Made by a program: the position numbers and the translations under genes. Under the pieces are notes generated by a model. The model did no database searches and was not told where the DNA came from. It saw only the letters and a list, made by a program, of their open reading frames with translations. From the NCBI GenBank assembly GCA_019671005.1, contig CM033745.1, forward strand, positions 17,102,921-17,166,920: a stretch of 64,000 nucleotides of DNA. Reading direction: 5' to 3'. The stretch is from Hibiscus mutabilis (lineage: Eukaryota > Streptophyta > Magnoliopsida > Malvales > Malvaceae). How positions within the stretch are numbered: the first letter of the stretch is position 1; every line of letters starts with the position of its first letter. Below, in pieces: positions 58,991 through 64,000 of this stretch.

Positions 58991-60940
58991 TTAATTATTG
59001 TTTCTAACTTCTTTTAAACAACCATCAATCTTGACACTTTGTTTGGCCCAATTTTAAAATATACATTTGCAAATACTTTCTTCAATTTATTTGCAGTAGG
59101 GTGTGACATAAATGATCTTTTTAATACAATGTCTTTAAATTATTCTGTTTCTTTTAAATTTTTAAGTGTACTCAAAAGACAAAGTTACGTACTTTTAGAT
59201 GTTGTAATAATAATTATGTTAATTGAGGTAAGACTTAATCACTCGTAAATTTAAGAGTTTGTTCTCCTATTTTTTTAATAATACTTGAATATCGGTGTTT
59301 GATATTTATATTAAATAAATATGTTATAACGACCCGACTATATATATGTGGAGCCATCCTAGGCCATGTGACATCCAAAAATTTTGGATATATATATATA
59401 TTTATAAAATATAAAATAATGTTAAAAAATTAATCAAATTTTAAATGAATATAGATATCCCTTAAAAGAAAATTAACACATATTGTTTATTCTCATGTAC
59501 TTTAAAAGAAATGGTTCATAAAATTTTTAAATTCTAACACTTCAAACTAAATTTCTTGACTCTACCCCTATATATATGATTTTTAAATTTTAATCATTAT
59601 GTATCTCATTTATTCATTTATTTTTAAATATCAATTAGAAATATGTGATGATTCTTAATTCACTTATGAAATTTAAAAACATCACCCTAACGTATCAAAT
59701 TGTATATACATGCCAGTCACGGAAAAGTAAATATATATATATATTAATAAAAAATATGTAAAAATATATAAATATTAGAAAAATATGAATTTGTAAAAAA
59801 TATTTAAAATCGGTTACTTTTCTTACCAATTGATTCAATCTAAAAGATAACAGTTTGATAGCCAATAAAAATGAAACATAAAATTAAGGGCTAAAATGAT
59901 ATTTTCTATAAATATTCCCTCGTACTTACTGAATCGTACTAGTAAAAATAATGGTAATAGACCAGGACAAAAATTTTATATTCTTTTTTATTATTTTTTT
60001 ATGCTCAAATACTAAAAATATTGAAAATTAAATTTTAAACTTTAACCCTAAATTTTAAATTTTAAACCTCACACCTTGAAAAAGATACCTACTTAAATTC
60101 TCTAAACATTAACTTTAAACCATAAAATTAATTTTTAAACCTAATTTTTAGTATAAGACATAAATAAGATAATAAAAATGCGTAAAAAATTTCTATATAA
60201 AACATGCTAAGATTTGTCCAAAACTGACCTAATATATACAAAAGCCACCTGCAAATAAATTAGGGCAATTTGCAAAAGGCAGCTTCTTAGATTCAAACAA
60301 AAAGAGAAGCATCCCGATTCCCAAAGTCTTGGTCCATTCAACTTCATTGCTTATGCTTTGGTTCTTGGTTATGGGATACACCAGCCTAATTTACGATTAA
60401 AAAACAACGCAATTAAAATGTTAAAAAATTTAAAATATTATTAACACAATTTAAATGTTATATTTTTTTATAACGTTTTAAGTTTGTGGTAAATTTTAAA
60501 ATTTAGAGACAAATTTTAAAATTTGTCATAAAAAATATTTGAGTAATATTTTCAAGTTAATGTTCTAAAATTTTATAACATTTTAAGTTAATAGTAAGTT
60601 TCGAACTCATAAACAACTTTCAAAACTTATATTAAAAAACCATTTTTAGTAACATTTCAGTGGATATAAATAATATTTTAAATCATATATTCTCCAACAC
60701 TTTGATTGTACCGTTTTTTTACCTTGACACACTCTATACACACCCACTTGGCTATAGCCTCAGCCTGCCAAACTAGAACGCCGTCCCCAAGAGTCTCGTA
60801 CTAAGCTTGATGTAAACATTAATATATGTATATATATTATAAGCTTTTTGTTATATGGTTTTTGTTTGAATATTTTCAAAAAAAATAGAAAAGTACTCCC
60901 CTTAAGAGATCAATTGGAAAAATACTCTTCATTCGGTCCA
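58991..60940. other. very AT-rich intergenic sequence
   Basis: No gene is seen. (TA)n tracts occur near 59386-59400 and 59732-59744, and TTTTAAAATTT-rich self-complementary text near 60480-60600. Confidence 0.5.
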
Positions 60941-60949
60941 CGTAAGGGC

Positions 60950-61275
60950 GACTTGCGTTCTGCCAGTCGTGATTTTTAAACTCGCGTTGTGCTAGACGTG
61001 AGTTGTAGCTGATGTGGCGCGTCTTATCCGTTGGCCTGTTCTAATAATGAATAAAAAAACTCGTGTCCTGTAAGATGCGAGTTCAATCTGATGTGGCAAG
61101 TCTTATCCGCAAGAATTTGAGATAAAACGGCGTGATATTATCACTGGGGATTAACACAGAACTCGCGTTCTGTGTAGCGCGAGTTCTGAGATAATATTTG
61201 ATCGTTAGAGGGAAAATAATCTGCCCATTCAAAATTAATGTTTACACAGAACTCGCATTCTTACAGCGCGAGTTC
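60950..61275. repeat. five-hairpin array (AACTCGCG..CGCGAGTT) upstream of the PMD pseudogene
   Basis: Five imperfect palindromes of 25-28 nt lie near 60950, 60979, 61059, 61159 and 61249. Each is an ACTCGCG-like arm, a short loop and a CGCGAGT-like arm; the fourth begins GAACTCGCGTTCTGTG. A GATGTGGC..GTCTTATCCG word follows the second and third. The array ends about 35 nt before the TATA box. Confidence 0.75.
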
Positions 61276-61311
61276 CCTTTAATATCGCTCTGGAACCGAT
61301 GCGAGTTGCAC

Positions 61312-61319
61312 TATAAATA
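61312..61319 (+). promoter_or_regulatory. TATA box of the PMD pseudogene
   Basis: CACTATAAATAGGG lies 121 nt upstream of the ATG at 61433, followed by a TCTCTC-rich leader. Confidence 0.55.
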
Positions 61320-61432
61320 GGGTCCTACTCCTACCCCACCCCTTTATTCCCACACAAAAATTCTCACTCTCAATTTCTCTCTATCAATTTCTCTCTTTAT
61401 AATTTCTCGGTCAATTTCTCAGGTTTGAAATT

Positions 61433-63625
61433 ATGGCCGGGCTGATATGGTTGGATCATAAACACGTTTTGGATTATTGGGGAGACATGTAAGCTATATT
61501 TATTTAATTTAAAATTTGTATTTTCATTTTGTTATTATGTCGTGTTATATTTTATAAATAAGTAGTAGGGTAGTTTGAATTTAATTGGTGGTTGTTTAAT
61601 TTTTTTAGGATGAGATAGAACGTCGTCTGAATGTTTTTATCAATCGGATGACGAGGGGACCCCACACGCTTCTAGAAGAATATATCTTGAAAGCAGGATT
61701 TCAACACGTATCCAAAATCATTGGAGGTGCGAAATTGGATGTTGATTTGATCAACACTCTTGTAAAAAGGTGCAGGCTGGAGACACACATTCCACTTTCT
61801 GTGCGGTGAGGCGACGATTACCTTGGAGGACGTGTCGTATATTCTCAGTCTGTCCGTTGATGGAGAGGCTATTATCTGTTACAAAAATGGTGACCGGCCG
61901 AACCTGTGCTTAGAGTTGCTAGGGGTTACGCCAAAAATGATGGAAGGTGGCAAAGTATTTATGAAGTGGCCTCAAGAAAATTTTAATAATTTACCAGATG
62001 ACGCGAACGAAGATGTAAAGAAGGTAAAAATACAATTTTTAGTGAATATTAATAAAATAATTAAATTTCTATATGTTAATATATTTTTTCATATTGTAGG
62101 CATATGTTCGCTCTCATATTTTAGAAATAATCAGCGGGATATTGGTGCTTGAAAAATCCTGCAATAAAGTACAAATGTTGTGGTTGTGGCATTTACGGGA
62201 TTTTGATGACGCCGATAAATTGAGTTGGGGATCGACGATACTAGCATTTTTGTTTAGAGAGTTGTGCAAGAACACCGACCCAGAGAAGCGCGACATTGGA
62301 GGTTTTCTTATGTTGCTTCAGTCTTGGGCGTGGTTCAGAATGTCATTTTTTACGCCCTGAACTGAGCGTGCCGAGTCCATATGTTTTTCCGCTATTCCTG
62401 AGGTAAAAAAACTTAATAGTTTTTCTTATAATTCATTTTTTAATATTAAAGTTATGTTGTTGTTTTGTAGGTGGAGCGGTAACTTAAGTCACGTTGGTCT
62501 TCTAAAAAGTCTGAAGGTTATCAGACAGGATATCGAGAATGAATTCGAGAATCAAGTAAAATTTTTGAAGTTCGACTGTTATTGAATTTGGGGTATTTAT
62601 TTAAATTAAAGTTTATTAATTCCAGTTATAATTAAATATTGTACAGTTTTTATGGACACCGTACGTGAATCTAAGTATCCACGAATGCCTCTCGAAATTT
62701 TCAGAAGAGACGAAGAGTGCTTGGATGACCAAGGTACAACTCATCTTCTACGCTACAGTTGAGTGACATTCGAGCGATCGTGTCTTACGACAATTTAGTT
62801 GTGTCCAACGAATCCCATCGGAGCCTGAAAATTTGGATGAGTTATATAGGCTCACACAAGGGAAGCTCGAGGTAAAAAAGTTTAATTAATTTAATGTTTT
62901 ATCAATTTGTACGTAATTTATATTTATAAAGTAAAGTTAATTTTTTTACTACGTAAATTGGATTGCCCAATGGATGGAAAAGGATCTTCCATACGTATTG
63001 TTTGGTACAATGGTCAGCGATGATTACTTTGCTTGGTTTATGGTGAATGGAAAGCTATATGTTTTGACTCGATAGAAACAAGCAGTCGTCATTGAGCATG
63101 TCCAACGCAATCGCCTACCGACTCAACGTACGAGGGAAACACGTACAACTTCTGGCGGTGATTCGTCATCGAGTAAAAGGCATGCTTCTGCCTCCTCAGT
63201 ACCGGGACCATCTCAGGCCACCCAACCGATCCGACAACAAGCCTTTACCCACTCGATGTACTCATCATTTCATCCGCCATTGAGTCCGACAAAAGGTTTT
63301 TTCACGCATGTTGTGGCCAACCCCTACAGTTCATTTTCGGCCCTGATGAGTGGGACGTCGAGTGTTCCTACAACTTGCATACCTTTGTATCTGTTTTAAC
63401 TGCTGGCAACCAATTTTGGGACCGACTTTGTTTAGCAAACACTGTCTCAGTCCCTGTTCTTCACAGGTGGGCCAGTTGGAACTAGTGGTAATGTTGGAGT
63501 TGGAACCGAAAATGATGACGATGATGATGAGGATGATGAGTAGCCAGTTGAGCCTGCTCATCGTAGACGCAATCTCGATCGACCTCGTCTTCCACTGAGG
63601 TGTGGTACCGGTAGGCATAGGCATC
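61433..63625 (+). pseudogene. plant mobile domain (PMD / MAIN-like) gene, multiply broken
   Basis: The start MAGLIWLDHKHVLDYWGDM matches the PMD family opening. Exon-like pieces lie at 61433-61488, 61609-62023, 62100-62402, 62471-62555, 62647-62871 and from about 62957. Family motifs include THTFHF-like text, CGEATITLEDV, VDGEAI, KLSWGSTILAFLFRELC, GGFLMLLQSWAWFR and a C-terminal Ser/Pro-rich tail with an acidic DDDDDEDDE run. Lesions are: phase mismatch between exons 1 and 2, frameshift near 61787, frameshift near 62350, TGA 62764-62766, loss of the acceptor AG before exon 6, TAG 63073-63075 and TAG 63541-63543. PMD proteins (MAIN, MAIL1) keep silencing and meristem identity in plants, but most family copies lie within transposons. 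The promoter and exon skeleton remain, so decay is moderate in age. Confidence 0.75.
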
Positions 63626-64000
63626 AGTTGTTTTTATTTTTTTCCTTTATTTTAGTAGTATATAATAATTTTAGTTGTACTTTCTAGTTATATTTCTGTT
63701 ACTTTATAAAAAGTTCTGCATTTAATATTGTACATTTAGTTTTGCCTTTATTTTGACCAATTCGTACCTGATTGTATCGTTAGCAAACATGAAATATTGT
63801 TATGTACGTAAAAGTATTGTGAAATAAAACTAATCAAATGAAGGCGGAAAAATTATATCGGATTGTATCGATAAAAAAATGTGAAATATATTGCAACTAA
63901 AAATTATATCGGAAAAATATATTGCAACTACACGATAGTTCATTGAAATAAGTACATAGACGTTAAATTACTAAGCCTAGTTAAGATGAACAGAAGAGGA
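63626..64000. other. sequence downstream of the PMD pseudogene
   Basis: AT-rich, presumably old 3' UTR and flank. It contains a 16-nt direct repeat, AAAATTATATCGG(A), near 63849 and 63900. No further gene is seen before the window ends. Confidence 0.4.

Noticed and set aside
58835..59017. 60-aa ORF in duplication copy 2 as a small protein gene
   Set aside because: Its counterpart in copy 1 is broken by a 29-nt deletion and no family resemblance is visible.

Overview
The window is nuclear DNA from a flowering plant. Two multi-exon genes have GT-AG introns and plant-specific families (a QWRF/DUF566 microtubule protein and an NPH3/BTB protein of the NPY type). Around them lie LTR retrotransposons primed by initiator tRNA-Met, tRNA-derived SINE heads, a Mutator-like inverted-repeat element and a plant-mobile-domain (PMD) pseudogene. 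The PMD family and the GTATCGATAC-rich LTRs make me suspect Malvaceae (cotton/cacao relatives), but that is inference.

Layout. 1-17.4 kb: AT-rich, old transposon-like DNA with duplicated promoter-like modules and several decayed gene bodies: an E2 ubiquitin-conjugating-like gene whose catalytic Cys is Trp (minus, 6.1-6.8 kb), a GRF zinc-finger ORF with one stop (plus, 7.4-7.7 kb), a Ulp1/C48 peptidase-like remnant (minus, 8.1-9.2 kb), an LTR-like insertion (about 9.2-11.8 kb), and upstream minus-strand exons carrying a coiled coil, a DUF1985-like region and an HMG-box-like domain (12.7-14.9 kb). The Ulp1 remnant and the 12.7-14.9 kb exons are probably one transposon gene split by the 9.2-11.8 kb insertion.

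17.4-38.0 kb: one Ty1-copia element of Sirevirus-like build (LTRs 17433-19041 and 36729-37995), filled with other retroelements. These are a fragment of a second Ty3-gypsy type (20.7-22.8 kb) and a tandem array of Tekay-like chromovirus copies (22.8-35.95 kb). Two of the array copies arose by a 3,860-bp tandem duplication after the element was already dead.

38.0-51.8 kb: the genic part. The QWRF gene runs rightward (six coding exons, 40018-46163, predicted 659 aa). The NPY-type gene runs leftward (four coding exons, 50230-46992, predicted 621 aa). They converge with 828 bp between stop codons. By family, one acts on microtubules and the other in auxin-dependent organogenesis and PIN control; nothing in the sequence ties them functionally. 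The QWRF leader carries three upstream ORFs, and its intron 4 holds an antisense gypsy remnant and a SINE.

51.8-64 kb: AT-rich intergenic DNA with a 0.8-kb TIR element, a SINE head, a truncated copia reverse transcriptase, a roughly 0.45-kb direct duplication, and a PMD pseudogene preceded by a TATA box and five hairpin motifs.

All intron, promoter and repeat calls were made by eye; no alignment or database search was possible.
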